The notes: generated from the sequence alone by a model not told the origin. DNA of 64,000 nt from Dillenia suffruticosa (GCA_033439265.1 JAVTVX010000026.1:3597001-3661000), one strand, 5' to 3'. Positions 1-12,690 are shown, numbered from the stretch's first letter. Translations and numbers: made by a program.

Positions 1-419
1 TTACAAAACTATTTTTGTTTAATTTTCCGAGCATGTTTAGGCCATGAAAAGTCCGATCGAAATTTGCGACCGTACAGACTTTAAAACCTTAGATCTATGG
101 CTTTAGAGGGTGGATCGATGCATGAAATTGGTTTATATATGTTCCTTGCATCCTGATCTATTTTTTCATGAATTTTTTTAATGAGTTTTGGATGTCAGAA
201 ACCGGGATTTCCGAATGGCCACGGAAGGCCTTCACTGGGGTGGTTAAGTTCCACCATTTTTGGGCTTGAATCCTTCTAAAATTAAGTGTAGAATATTTGG
301 AGGATGCCCACTAATTTTTTTCACTCAAAAAATGTAAGAAAAAATAGCTGGAATTGAGTTTTTTGGCAACCGGGTCGAAAAACCTGTTACAGGACCCATC
401 TGGCGAAGAAGACCCGGCC

Positions 420-860
420 CAGACCGAAGGGCGCGTGCGTCTCACGCGCTCTAAGGTGCATCCAGCAGGCTCGTGTACATCACGCGCCACACAGGCGCGT
501 GAAGCGGTAAGTCCCGGTTCGGGTCGGACCCTGACCCGGACCGACCCGCGCAACCAACATGATCAGGTCGGACACCAACCAGTTGACCGGACGGTAGGGT
601 CAAACCCTGGCCCATTGACCGACCCAGTCTGACCCGGCTCCAACCCGGCTCAACACGGGTCAGCGCGTGAAGGCGCGTAAGTCGCGCGCCGCGACTGGGT
701 GCGCGTGAGTCGAGTAACGCTAGGCGCATGGCAGCACGTGTGAAGCGTGCCGCGTGTCTGGCGTGTGCGCCAGGCTGCTGCCAACGCGTAGCAACGCGTG
801 GAGCACACCGCCGGTGCACGGCAGCGCGTGTGGGCTCTAGGGCAGCGCGTCAGGTCGCTT
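420..860. repeat. GC-rich leader tract with irregular GCGCGTG repeats
   Basis: A strikingly GC-rich block in AT-rich surroundings. The heptamer GCGCGTG or close variants recur irregularly (for example near 429, 482, 498, 664, 674 and 834), mixed with GGTCGGACC/GACCCGG-type runs. It lies in the untranslated leader of copia-1. Open frames here on both strands are arginine- and proline-rich products of composition, not genes. Confidence 0.7.
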
Positions 861-1137
861 AAAATTGAATTTTTTCAATTTTTTGGGGGTCCTATATCCA
901 TAAATGTGACTTTTTTGGGTTTTTGTGTACCGAATCAAAATCCGAATGGTAAGATGCGATCCAGGTTGTGGTGTATGGTGTCCGTTGACTCATACGCTCA
1001 CTTTAGGGTCTGTACTCAAGTCATTTTGGTTTTGATAATTCGTAGGGTGCACAAAAATGTGATAATAAGCATCTCTAAGTCATAAATGTCTCTCTTAATG
1101 CGTTAAGAACTGTCGTATTAAATTTTTATAAGGAAAG

Positions 1138-1191
1138 TAAACTGAATGATGTGATCTGCGAGATTTCACATCAGTAGATTCATTCAGTTTA
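1138..1191. repeat. Inverted repeat (hairpin) before the copia-1 gag
   Basis: Arms TAAACTGAAT (1138-1147) and ATTCAGTTTA (1182-1191) are perfectly complementary. An inner pair GATGTGA (1148-1154) and TCACATC (1166-1172) extends the stem, leaving an 11-nt loop and a one-sided bulge. It sits just before the gag-like reading frame. Confidence 0.6.
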
Positions 1192-1920
1192 TTTTTGGGA
1201 GGCAAAATCTAACAGGAATCTGAGGCACGAGATGATGGGCCCTAAGGTGGGCACCGCTCCTCAGGATATACGAGATAAAGAGATCTATCGTGCATGGTAG
1301 AAAAGAATTGTCAATTTAGGGCAATACTTATTAGTGGCATGCAGGATGACTTAATCTCGTTCTACGAGTCATATCCTATAGACATGTCAGCTCGACTCGC
1401 GCCATAAGAACATTGTGTTGCACTTTTCAGCTCCTAATGTGAGGATGCATAAGAAAAGGGTTGATCATACAATGAAACAAATGTCGGGTATGATCACCAA
1501 TTTAAGAAATACGGACGAGTAAATTTCGGATAGAATTTAGGTACTGGATGTGATCCAGTTTTTACCTAATTTATGGGAAACCGTGAAATCCTATCTTACA
1601 CTTGACGAAAGTATTCGTACTTTCGTTGACATGAATACGTATTGTGAGCTCGATGAGGAATACTTAGAGGCGAGTAGGCCACACTCGAGTCATGCTTATT
1701 CAGAGGAGTCGAGTAAGGACTTCTCCGGCACTAACCCAATAGCATAAGTATGTGAACGAGACTCGAGATCCAGATAATAAAAACCATCCGAGAAAACTGA
1801 AAATGAGGTATAAAAGCACAGAAAGAAGGAATTTGATTAAACCAATGTAAATTGCTACGTTTTAGATAGATTTGGTCATTTCGCTCGTGAGTGTGACGAG
1901 CAAAAATTAATATTCTTCTT
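1190..1920 (+). pseudogene. copia-1 gag remnant
   Basis: Broken gag. Three-frame reading gives typical copia gag blocks; the longest open piece (1550-1747) includes LPNLWETVKSYLTLDESIRTF and an acidic/serine linker. Near 1850-1905 a zinc-knuckle relic reads C-Y-V-L-D-R-F-G-H-F-A-R-E-C: the spacing to His and the last Cys is kept but the second Cys is lost. Many in-frame stops. Gag would form the element's cytoplasmic particles; this copy cannot. Confidence 0.7.
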
Positions 1921-1969
1921 CTTTACGTGGTTTAAGATTTGTCTCATTCATTATAATGTTAGCTGATTT

Positions 1970-2900
1970 CTCTCCTTTGTAATCAGGAGCAACCGACCAC
2001 GTAACTCGAGACAAGAGTGCGTAAATAGAGTTTCGTCAAGTGAATCCTTAAGTTTGGAGGATTCACGTCAAAGATAGAACATTTGTCGTTGTCAAAGGGA
2101 ACGACACTTGCCATAACATTCTTAATAATGTAGGCATTCGACGGATCTTCAATTTAGTACCTTGTCTAAGATTAACTAGGATATGCGTAAAATTATCTTT
2201 TTTTTTAATAATACGACAATTCTATGAATTGTTTTGATTTTAATCCATGATGAATTGTATGCACTGGGTGCTGCTCCTTTTAATGGTTTCTTGTCATTCT
2301 CCTATTGTCTTTACATCTGATTGCGTAGATGATGAAATAAATGAATGACATAGTAGACTTAGACACATGGGGTAAGAGATGATGAATCGGTTAGTAGCGA
2401 GAGGTTTATTGGATCCGCTGACTAAATTCAAGTTACCCATATGTGAGTTTTGCCTAACCGACAAAATGATGAGAAAACCATTTGACAATACAATGAGAGC
2501 TATGACTCCATTGCAGTTAGACCATTGTACCTTTCTTTTTTATGGTTTTATGAGCATGAGAGTCGGAAATGGAGTTGTGTAGATAATGATGCTTATAGAC
2601 GCTTACGTGCGTTTTGGTTCATCTATCTGATCCCGCACAAGTCTGAAGCATCGGAATGCTTCATGAGGTTCATAAGCGAGATTGAGAATCAGTTAGATTT
2701 GAGAATAGAGACTCTCAGAACCGATTGGGGACACAAGTATTCGTCTAAACTACACATGGAGCTCTGTTTCGAGAAGAGTATTACGAGATTACTGACTATT
2801 AGTGGGGTTGTGTCGAGATTTCCCACATTCAACGGTGAGTTAGGCCCGCGAGAAAATACGTGTTCTTAGGCGAACATACGGACGGCACTATAATCGAGAT
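1970..2900 (+). pseudogene. copia-1 protease and integrase remnant
   Basis: GATDHVTRD near 1988 matches the copia aspartic protease active-site region. The gag-pre-integrase zinc-binding piece follows at about 2380-2480 (RLVARGLLDPLTKFKLPIC). An integrase core piece at 2525-2860 includes LRTDWGHKYSS, where a conserved Gly-Gly pair after Asp is altered. Straight after the integrase core the sequence jumps to a downstream block (VFLGEHTDGTIIEIESRN, 2860-2930), so the integrase C-terminal part is deleted. Frames change at least twice. Confidence 0.7.
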
Positions 2901-3209
2901 TGAGTCTCGTAATACCACATTACTTGAGAATGATTTCCTTAAGAGAGGTGAAATCAATTTGGACCTTACCCTTTATACGATAGATGAGCCTAATGGCTCG
3001 GGGAGCCCAGCGGTGGGATATAAGAATCCACTACGGATCTTGATCTCAATGGGAGCGATCCATCAAGAGGTAAAGATTTTTTTTTCTCATAAGACTATTG
3101 AGAATGCGTATTTAAATGTCGCTTCCCAATTAAGAATGAGACCCTCGTTGTGACTCTAGAGGATGATGGGAAATCCAAAACGGTCTAAGAACCTCTCGAG
3201 AGTTATGCA

Positions 3210-4710
3210 AAAGACAGTTTATTGAAGACCATAAATGAAAAGAAGGAGTTGATGAGAATCAATGGGATCTGAAACCTAGTTAATTTGCCTGAGGGTCGAA
3301 GGACTATTGGGAACAAGTAGGTTCTCAAAGTCAAGATAAAGGTCAACGGATTGATGAAGAGGTAAATAACCCGTCTAGTAACCAAGGATTATACTTAGAA
3401 TGAAGGGTGGACTACAGAGGTGACGTAGTCAAATTTACCTTGATCCATTTAGCGATTGTCACGAACATGGATCTAGAGTCACACCACATGGACGTTAAGA
3501 CCGCTTTCCGTAGAGAAAGTCTAGATAAGGCGATCTACATGGAGCATCCCTCTGGGTTCATTCTAGTAGATTATGTGGATAAGGTCTGTTGATTTTAGAA
3601 ATCAACATACGACCTTAAGCCATCTTCCAGATAGCGGGGCCTGAGATTTCACGAGAATGTGATATCTTATGGTTTTGTAATCATCAAGTAGGATCATTGT
3701 ATCTATCTGATATGTCCCGATGACTCCTTTATGAGCATGTTCTCTCATATGTAGGTGACATTCTGTTGGCCGGGAACAACAGAGAGTATCCAATGACCAT
3801 TGTAATATGGTTATGAGGTTTTAATTCATTCTCGAATTTTGGATCCATAAGGATCGCTTGAGAATGGTGTTAACTCCTTAACAAGAGTTTTACATCAGGT
3901 AGATTTTTAAACATTTCGAGATAAGCGATAATGACCTAATATATACTCTATCGCTAAAAGTAAAAACCTGATTCTTGACATGTATTCTAAAATTTATAAA
4001 GAAATAAAAGAGATGAGCAGAATCCCTTATTTCAGTGCAATGTACATTTCTAGTGTATGTGATGAGGTATACACGTGCGATGTACAATTTAATGTATGCG
4101 ATGAGGCATACATGACCAAACGTTTATTTTGCAGTCGATCTGTGAGTAGGTATTAATAGAATTCTGGAATGGATCACTATAGAGCAATGAAAAATGATTC
4201 TGAAATATCTCATTTGAATTGCGGACCTCTCTATGTGTTACGGATGAGATGATTTGTGTTTTTTTCGTTGGGATTCAGATACTAACTGGGAGTAGCGATC
4301 TGAATAAACGCAAACTAACATTAGGTTTTATCTTCTTAGAGCAGTAAGAAGAGAACCTGTATATCTCTATTTACGATAGAAACTGAACTTATAGTATGCT
4401 CAATTGCAGTTCATGAGAATGGTTGGCTTTAGACATTTCTGAATGACTTAGGGTCGTGACAGATAGTAGAAGGTCAGTGATAATTATTGTTATAATCAGA
4501 CTGTCATTGTCAACAACTGAGACCCTAAGTGTTATAGTAAAGCCAAACACATTGATACCGAAAACTACTTTGTGAGAGATATTACCGAGAAGGGTATTAT
4601 GACAGTTAAGTATACCTTGACATACAGCATGATAGCTGATCCCTTCAGAAAACCCGTTGTGAGAGATTCCTTTGTGAGATAAGAAATCATTGTATTTAGT
4701 GTACTTTAAC
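3210..4710 (+). pseudogene. copia-1 reverse transcriptase and RNase H remnant
   Basis: The RT core is recognisable at 3407-3590 (MDVKTAF followed by IYMEHPSGFI). The catalytic Y-V-D-D box reads Y-V-G-D at 3748-3759, so one active-site aspartate is gone. The connection and RNase H follow in pieces (LGRYQSNSGMDHYRAMKN near 4138; a C-terminal MIADPFRKP block near 4630). Stops and frameshifts occur throughout. Confidence 0.75.
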
Positions 4711-5833
4711 ATTTCTCATTATGTATTGTTTTAGATGCTTATTGAAATATATGACATGCATGCATTATTGGGTCACATATTTATTTCATGCACTATTTAT
4801 TATCATATATTGTGATCTTGTGATAAAAGATATGTTAGGCAGACGTGGTCGACTCTTTCACATGAGTGACTATCTCCGACTCTGAGTGAGTAGAGATGAG
4901 ACGGATTCTAATTGTAAGAGACTTTGAGAGTGGCTCTACTAGAATATAAGTCGCCCTAATATGTGTTCAGGATGAGATCATATACAATATGACTGACATG
5001 AAAATACACACATCCATGTTGCCTGTAAGTAGTCAGGTTTGAGATCTTAGATATCACCTGCGATTTGTGATAATGTCTCTGAGATGCTCTCTCTGATATC
5101 TCTGGGTGAAGTTTTATGTGTAGACTGAGTCCCATACCTGTATAGTGTTAAAGAAATCTGACATATACCCTTTGAAAGATGGGAGAATAACACTGTGGCA
5201 CGTATTTCATACCACGTGTGATGAGACGACCATGGGACAGTGGGGGCTATTATTTGAGACGATAGTTTGATCTTGATCCTCGTTCCCACTGTGTGACACC
5301 TGAGATCCATTGGGTGGAATCTCGTATACCCTTATTACTTTCGGCTATATCTAGAAGTTTTAGTTCAGTGTTGCTACTTTAGTCTATTTACCTATGGCTC
5401 GGAAGATAAATTGAGATCTAAGGGGTAGGTTTAGGAAAGCAGCTGAATTGAGACTGATAAATTCGAGTTTGGGAAAAAGAAGACCAATAGATATTACATC
5501 ATTGTTGTGTATTCACAGGTCGACCTGTTATGTTAATCCATGTTGGGATTCAAACATAATAGTGAATACATAGTCGAGCAAATTGATTGGGGATCACTTT
5601 TGATGAGGAAAGTGGCTTGATGGATGTAAATGCATTGAGTTTGGGGTATAGCGAATTGTTTTTTATACTAACTGTGACTCATCAATCATCCTAACAGGTA
5701 TATCGAGAAGTCTTTACTTACATGTGTACTCGCCGGTCGTTCGATGCCCAATCTTATATGAAAGTCCAGTAGGGTGATGAGATAGATCGCATATGTTGCG
5801 ATCTTGTGATATCTGTAAAATGCTCTCATGTGT

Positions 5834-5844
5834 AAGTGGGAGAT
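5834..5844 (+). other. Polypurine tract of copia-1
   Basis: AAGTGGGAGAT, the usual copia plus-strand primer site, immediately before an LTR that starts with TG at 5847. The same motif precedes the 3' LTR of the copia element at 55471-61729. Confidence 0.75.
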
Positions 5845-5846
5845 AT

Positions 5847-6360
5847 TGGTTATTATGCCCAGTGTAGGGCATTTTTAGTAAGTGTGGGATAATGGGGTAA
5901 CTCCCATTATCCCATTAACTTCCCATTAACCATCTAATGGTAACTCCCCAATTAAGCTAAAAACATGCCTATGTGAATGCCCCTTTTTTTCTTCCTCCTC
6001 AATGAACGTGAGAGATAATGGCTTCTTTAGAGAAAATGACCTTTCTCTCAATTCCCGCGAGAACAGCAGCCATGGAAAATGAGGCCAAGGTTAGTGCACA
6101 TTCTCTAGAGAGAGAAATACTTTGAGGGTTGAAAATTTTCGCGTAGAAAAATCTCCCTTGCAAAAGTCGTCATTGGACTTGGGTTGAGGTGTTGTGGATT
6201 TGCGGTAGTGGTTTGATTGCGTGATCACTATCCGACCGTGCAAGCCGTTCGAGAGACATTGTGACACGATGGATTTTTTGAAGAGCGTCCTATAGAGGTA
6301 TTTATTCCCAAAAATTTTGAATCTATTTATTTTACGTTTTCGTACGTGTGATTAAATCCA
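5847..6360 (+). repeat. 3' LTR of copia-1 (right end approximate)
   Basis: Starts TGGTTATTATGCCC directly after the polypurine tract. The right end is uncertain because the partner LTR is outside the window; the sequence keeps an LTR-like character to about 6350. A TATA-like CTATAAAAGC at 6531 lies beyond this estimate and could belong to a longer LTR or to something else. Confidence 0.5.
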
Positions 6361-6589
6361 AAAGAACCAATAATCCTTCTCTTGTTGACTAGTTCTGTTG
6401 CAAATTCCACAAGGTGGAAAGTTTCCCTTCCTTTCTCCTTATTTTGCTTTCTCAGACTGCTTGGTTTTGTCCTTACTATAATCATATTTTGGGTCATTCT
6501 TTAAACTTCATGGTTTTCCCTTTTGTTTGCCTATAAAAGCTCCTTCCTTCTGACCTTCACTTCTAAGTGAAATCCTATGCTTATGTGCT

Positions 6590-7144
6590 CACAATGACTG
6601 AATCAACTCTATTACGGACAATTCCTTGAAATTTTTAAACTCTTTAATAGCTAATTAAAATTTTTTGAACAATTTTTTCACCTGTGATTGCATTACTATG
6701 AAGTTTCATTTCATTCTCTACCTCCAACAATTTTGAGGTATAATCTTCCACAAAATCTCCATTTTTCATCCTCAATATCTCAAATTCCCTTCTTACATTT
6801 TGTAATCATACTGTTCATACTCTTTCAGAACCTTGGAACACTTCTTGAAAAGTGTCCAAGGCTCGTTTAGCTACAGTGGCTTCAAGTATTCTAGGAAACA
6901 TGAACTCATCAAAAGTAGTGTGAATGAAAGACAAAGCTTTTGAAATTTCAAGAAGACTCCCCTTTGGATTGCTTAATTTGAGCCACATGTGGATTCTCAC
7001 CAAATCAGTAGGTTTGAAACCCTTTTCTATTATTTGCCACATATCATATGCTAAAAGAAAGGCTTTTATCTTCACATACCAGAAATCATAGTTATCACCT
7101 TCAAAAGTTGGTGGAGGAGAAAGACTTACCCTTGATTGTCCCAT
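6590..7144 (-). pseudogene. copia-2 gag remnant
   Basis: The minus-strand frame starting at 7144 gives an N-terminal copia gag region (PTFEGDNYDFWYVKIKAFLL, then the downstream FPRILEATVAKRALDTFQEV). After a stop or frameshift near 6815, another frame continues with REFEILRMKNGDFVEDYTSK and LLEVENEMK to about 6680, and relics to about 6590. The order of blocks matches the UBN2-type gag of copia elements. Zinc knuckle and pol are absent. Confidence 0.7.
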
Positions 7145-7195
7145 GGATCGTGAAATTTGATATCACTTCCCTCAAGAACAAGGCCCTGATACCAT

Positions 7196-7669
7196 TGTTG
7201 GAAAAGATTAAGTGTGTTGAAACATTTAAAGCAGAAAATTTAACAAATCTAAAAATTTGAATAAGAAAAATCTAGTGTGGAAAAGAAATTTTTAAGAAGA
7301 AAACACACTATTTTTCATTTCACCATTCAAATCTAAAAATTATAGTTTTTTTAAAAGATTTTTGGAATATTTCCCCCCCCCCCCCACCCCAAAAAAAAAT
7401 CCTCCCAAGTATGATTAGTTAACTACAGTTACAATATATAATAAAGAAACAGAAATACAAAAGATATATAAAAAAATCCCATATTTGAAGAAAAGAAGGC
7501 AGTCAGTCAAAAAATATCAACTGTGCAGGGGGAATAAGTTGTTTCACGTGTGTTTTGTATTTTCAGTCACTTACATGATCAATGCACTAAGCTCCACCAT
7601 GCGGGTTCAAAATACATTAGTACAAATACCCACCTTTGTAGCTCATTTTGTAACAAGCAATTCCAAACA
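7196..7669 (-). repeat. Probable 5' LTR of copia-2
   Basis: On the minus strand it would begin TGTTTGGAATTG at 7669 and end CTTTTCCAACA at 7196, giving inverted TGTTxGGAA/TTCCAACA-like ends, directly followed by the PBS. The inner end is well supported by the PBS; the outer end is inferred from the inverted ends only. It includes a poly-C/poly-A tract at 7373-7399. Confidence 0.45.
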
Positions 7670-8011
7670 ATGCAAGTAGACATCAAAATAGTTCTAATTC
7701 CATAGGAGTTAAATATGTATAATATTTGTGATTGATTTTATATTATTTTTAAATAAATATTGCACTAATATTTATATTTTATGACATTTGACTTGTTAGA
7801 TTTGATAGAGAAGATTTATTAAGAAAAGTGAAGAAGAATGAGGTTAATTGAAGCAATTATACAAAAAGGAAAATTGGACAGCAATACTCTTTCATTAGTA
7901 TATGGACACATGGATCTCCAGAGGCAATGAAAGATTTTGAAGATTTATTGTAGTAAAATTTTCTTTCCCAGTGGCACAATCAATAAGAAATTGGAATGGA
8001 ATTGGAGATAT

Positions 8012-8014
8012 TGA
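8012..8014. other. TGA target-site duplication, left copy
   Basis: TGA directly before CACTACAAAA; the matching TGA follows TTTTGTAGTG at 14948-14950. Three-base duplications are the rule for CACTA (CMC) transposons. Confidence 0.85.
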
Positions 8015-8219
8015 CACTACAAAATAAATGACTTATTCAGACGGACGAAAACCGTCCGGTAAATCAACTAAAACCGTTGTCAGATCCTTCTCCAACGGAT
8101 AGGATTTTAGTTGGCTATACACCTATCGGGATAGGTTTATACCGACAATCTTAATTACCATTGGAACATGTCCTATATTTATAGTGACGGTCAAAAAGTG
8201 TTGGTAAAATTACGCTAAA

Positions 8220-8600
8220 TATGGGTAAAAATTACTATATTTTATCATCAGTTACCATTCGATTACTACTTGATTACTACTCAGTTACTATTTGATTTTG
8301 ATTACCACCCGGTTACGACTCGGTTATTATCACTCAGTTAGCACAAATATTGTCTTTTATCGTCGGTTACTACATAACTGTTAAGAAATGTAACTGTCAT
8401 TTAGAAACGATTATTTATATTTAGGAAATGTTATGACTTTTATCGTCAGTTACCACAATTGTTATCTTTTATCGTCGGTTAGTCATTTATGGTCTGTTAG
8501 TACATATGTTCATATATAATATCGGTTACTATAGTCATTTATCCGTTAGCAAATATTACTATTTCATCAGTTATCACATATTGTACGATTACCACATATG
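8220..8600. repeat. CACTA left subterminal degenerate repeats
   Basis: Many short variants of TTTATCGTCGGTTACCAC and GGTTACTACT occur in tandem-like fashion (for example near 8249, 8355, 8438 and 8467). Imperfect and without a constant period. Probably the subterminal binding-site array of the transposon. Confidence 0.55.
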
Positions 8601-9727
8601 CTGACATTTTAGGAAATGTTATAAACTATAAAATAAAGAAATTACTAAAATAATATAACATTTTGTATTATTTTATTGAGAATGATTGATATATTAATAG
8701 AATAAGAAAAAAAAATATTACATATCAAATAACTATATATCTTCTCTTCTATTCTCTTCTCTTCAGTATATTTTCTGCCCCAAAAATGCTTGAGTCGCAG
8801 CATCAACCTTCATGTCAATCTATTCATAAAAATGGTTATAAAAAAATATTATCTTTTCTGGATGGAGTATGTCAATCCATTCATAAAAATAAAAATTGTT
8901 ATAAATAAAAATATTACCTTTTGAATGCAGTCATGTAGAGATAATGATTGTTGGTTGGAAGCTAAGAATACAAATAATTTGGATTATTATTAAAAGCAAA
9001 AATGAAATTAAAATTAGTAATATTGTGTGAAAACAAAGAAATAACATCCGTACTTAAATTTGAACTAAACCAGATGATTGAGTTTCTTCAAAATCAAGTT
9101 GCTCTGGGATGGTTGTGATTCTTCAAAAATACTCATTCTTCGTTTAATTCATCCAAAATGAGTACAAGTTGTGAAAATTTAAAATATTTCAAAATATAAT
9201 ATAATCCAAATTTTATTTAAAAAAATATGGGATTACCTGCTTCACGAAGATTTTTGTTGATTCACAAGCAAGAGCTTTGAGCGGAGAGGAGAGATTTTGA
9301 GGGGAGGAAGGGAAAGAGGGTTCAGAGGTGATTTATAGAATATTTTGTTTATTTTACCACCCAAATAAATTTTCAAAATTTTCAAAAGCCTGTCAATTTT
9401 TCTCGCTTTTTTTAACATTTTTACCGCCTTTAGATAATCAAGTTTTTACCATCTTAGAGTTTAATTTCATCTTAATCTACTGCTCTTTTTTTTTATTATA
9501 TCATCAAACATTTTGTATTTTCATTTATATTTTTGTTTCTGTTACCAACTATTACTACAATATTACAACATTATTGCTATGTTATATTATAATATTATTA
9601 CTAAATTACATTAAAAACATTTAATTTTATATTATTATATTATTTAAATTAATAATATTAATTATACCATTATTCTACATAATTCATATTTAAAATTTTT
9701 TATATATTAATTATAGTATTATTGATT

Positions 9728-9945
9728 GAAAGGTCAGTGCTCGCCCCATGACGCATGCCTACACGGGTGCTTACGCGGCATGCATGGTAGCCCATGCAAA
9801 TGTGTGCATGGGCGCCCACATGGAATGAGTAGCATATGCCCCTGCATAGGGCAACAACGCATGCAAGTGCCTGCGCGGGCGCCCGGCTATGCCAACGCGG
9901 GCGCCCTAGCATGGGGCATGCACGCATGGAAGTGCCCCGTAAATT
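9728..9945. repeat. GC-rich island 1 in CACTA
   Basis: About 220 bp of GC-rich sequence with recurring GCATGC, GGGCGCCC and CATGCAxG words, abruptly bordered by AT-rich sequence. Overlapping open frames exist on both strands but are low-complexity and have no recognisable domain. Confidence 0.6.
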
Positions 9946-12319
9946 ATTATATTATTAAATTAGTAATTTATATATTATTATTTTAAATTATTAATATTAT
10001 TATTTAAAAATTATAATAATATTTAATCAATCAAGCAATTCTCACAAAAATTAGGCGGTAAATTTTGTTAAAGTCCCAAAAACATTTTACATTTTGGTAT
10101 TAATCAGCCGTCAAAATTTTTTATTTGTTTTTTGTTTCAACCGCGAAAAATTTAGTTTTGGCGCCAAATTATCATGTTACTTACTATATGTCTATTTCTC
10201 TTTTTTTTTCTTTTTTACTCTCTTTGTTTGCTTTTATTTAAACAAAAACAATTTAAAACAATTATTAAATTAAACTGACTTTGTGTTAGGAAAATCAAAC
10301 CATCTTACCATCAAATTCAAATAAAATTCATTAAAATTTATTGTCTCATTATGGTTGGAAGATGATATGATAGCTTTAACAAAATTAATCAAACCACTTG
10401 AAAAATAAAATTATATGATGTTCTGCCTTTGACAAAATTGGGGTGAAATTTTTGGATTACTTTATTGTCAAATTTTGTTAAACTATTTGTAGGATTAATG
10501 GGATGAGCCAAGAGGTATTACCTAAATATCAATTGCGTTTTTCTAAGATTGGTTACTTTAATCATTGAACTAGATTAAATGTGGCATTGAATATCTGTCC
10601 AAGAATAATGTTACTAATGTAACATAAATTTTATTTTCGCCCCTATCAACATTAACTTTGTCTTGGTGCCTAAATGTCAACAATGGTAATCGAGCAATTG
10701 AGCAAATGTTTGTTCTATCTTATCATATCACTTGTTAGTGGATGAAATGGATATTGTTAGTGAGTAGTACAACTAATTATTATATAACTTGATATTATTT
10801 TTTTAAATATTATTCTTAAAAGAGATGACAAATACTATAAATATTATTCAATACATACTACTCAATAGTGACTCAATTGCGAGTGTAAGTATATACCGTC
10901 ATATATATATATATATATATATTAATATTAAACTCTATTAAACTTTAATATTCTATGTACTGTTTCATATAAAGTGAATGTAATATGTTCGAAAAACAAA
11001 TCAATCATGGTTGAAACTTTATAGTAAATCATAGTAAAAACTTTATTATGTGATTTATTTATCATGTAATAAATTGGTATAATGATATTAACAAATGGAA
11101 ACAGTATAATTGGTATTTTGATATGAAAATTTAAATAAAAACTAAATTTAATCATTTGTTTAATTAGATTAATCTGACAAGGCAAACCACAAATAGTCTA
11201 CTACTTATAAGGAGTTGTAAGAGTATAGATATGAAAAAGTTAACAAATTCTAAAAATTACATTGTATAAGAACCATATAGAGAAATAGGCAATGAGTATA
11301 ATAATATAGTGACTAAGAAAAAAAGAGAGAGGGTCAAAAAATTGTGAAATGTAGTAACTAATTAGTAAGTAGTTAATAAGTACTTCATAAGTAAGTAATA
11401 AAAATCACAATGCGGTATTAATTAAAAGCATAAAAAAAAATTGTGAGAAATTAAAAAACGTGGTAACGAAAAAAGAGGCGGGAGAAAAAGAGCGAAAACG
11501 AGATTTTAAAAATTTGTTTGTGAAAATGATATATTATAAATTCAATCCTGGCGAAAACTCAAACTCAAAATTTCTTCATCCTTCCCTTCAAAGTTCTTCT
11601 CCCCTAACTCATTTAAACCTCTCACTCATACTTTACAAAATTTTATCTACCATCAAAGTTTCTCCATCCTTCTCTTGAAAGCTTTTCTTCCCTAACTCAT
11701 TTAAACCTCTCACTCACACTTAAGTTTTATCTTGCATATTTGAAAAAATAACGGATGAACATTATACGAAAGAATCACAACTACTCCAAATTCAGTCGAA
11801 CAAGCTCAATTATCCAACATATTACCCAGGTTTTAAAAAATAAACATATTATTTTAATTTTAATTTGAAATTTAATATTAAAATAGGAAATTTTCAAAAA
11901 ATTGGCGCAAAAAAGGAAAAAGTTTGTGAAAACTTATTTTCAAAATTTGTTTATGAAAATAGAGAGAAATTATTATAACGCGGAAGTGCAAAAATTTTAT
12001 AAAAAATTTTAAAATATTTTGGGAGACAAATAATATAATAATTATATTATTATAAATTATATTATAAATTTATCAATTTAGATCAAATTATCGAGCTAAT
12101 GTACTTTTTCATAATATAATATTTGTATAATAATCATTTAATTATTATTAATATTATATTATATAACTCAATTAATTATTTTAGATGTGAAATAATATTT
12201 CAAGCGTCAATATTAATAATTTTAAATAATTAAGTTCTCTAAACTGTAAATAATTTTCTTAATTTTTATCATTATTAATTTAAATAAAATTAATAGTAAT
12301 TTAAACAATTAAAATATTG

Positions 12320-12690
12320 CTTGCCGACACCGTGCTAGGCTGCTACAGGCGCCTGCCTCTGCTCGCGCGGGTGCTCGCGTAGGCGGGCACTGCGCGCATG
12401 CGAGCGCCTGCACTAGCGCCTGCCCATGCGAGCGCAGGTGCCCGCGTGGGCAGGCGCCCCGCCTAAGCAGTGCCCGTGCAGGCGCCTGCCCTTGCTCGCG
12501 CTGGCGCCCGCGTAGGCAGGCAGGCGGGCATGCGAGCGCCCGCACTGGCGCCTGCCCATGCTCACACGGGCGCCCGTGTGGGCAGGCGCCCCGCGCAAGC
12601 AGCACCCGTGCGGGCGCCTGTCCTTGCTCGCGCTGGCGCCTACCCATGCCCGCGCGGGCACCCGCGTGGGCAGGCACTCAGCTTCATTTT
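12320..12690. repeat. GC-rich island 2 in CACTA with a roughly 132-bp tandem unit
   Basis: A block starting CGAGCGCCTGCAC at 12401 recurs as CGAGCGCCCGCAC at 12533. Later words in the same order are GGCAGGCGCCCCGC, AAGCAG, CCCGTGC, GGCGCCTG and CTTGCTCGCGCTGGCGCC, so the unit is about 132 bp, present about twice with partial copies around it. Open frames on both strands are Ala/Arg/Gly/Pro-rich artefacts of composition. Confidence 0.65.

Larger units (their letters stand above)
1..6360 (+). mobile_element. Degenerate Ty1/copia retrotransposon (copia-1)
   Basis: A plus-strand copia relic whose 5' LTR lies left of the window. The order is a long GC-rich leader (to about 1130), gag, protease, gag-pre-integrase, integrase, reverse transcriptase, RNase H (to about 4710), a 1.1-kb noncoding stretch, a polypurine tract at 5834-5844 and a 3' LTR from 5847. 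This domain order, with integrase before reverse transcriptase, is diagnostic of copia. Every domain is broken by stops and frameshifts, so the copy is old and dead. No PBS is visible, so the 5' boundary cannot be placed. Confidence 0.85.
6590..7669 (-). mobile_element. 5' fragment of a minus-strand copia retrotransposon (copia-2)
   Basis: Read on the minus strand: a probable 5' LTR (7669-7196), one base, a primer-binding site TGGTATCAGGG (7194-7184) complementary to initiator tRNA-Met, a short leader, then gag from 7144. The rest of the element is missing left of about 6590. The gypsy element at 7703 lies only 33 bp from its LTR. Confidence 0.65.

Noticed and set aside
311-1085. Open frames on both strands in the GC-rich leader
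   Set aside because: Compositional; they sit in the copia-1 untranslated leader.
6525-6545. CTATAAAAGC as promoter of a host gene
   Set aside because: No host coding sequence follows; the next readable sequence is minus-strand copia gag.
9700-9986. Cys/His-rich frames in GC-rich island 1
   Set aside because: They follow GCATGC-type repeats and occur on both strands; no known zinc-finger pattern.
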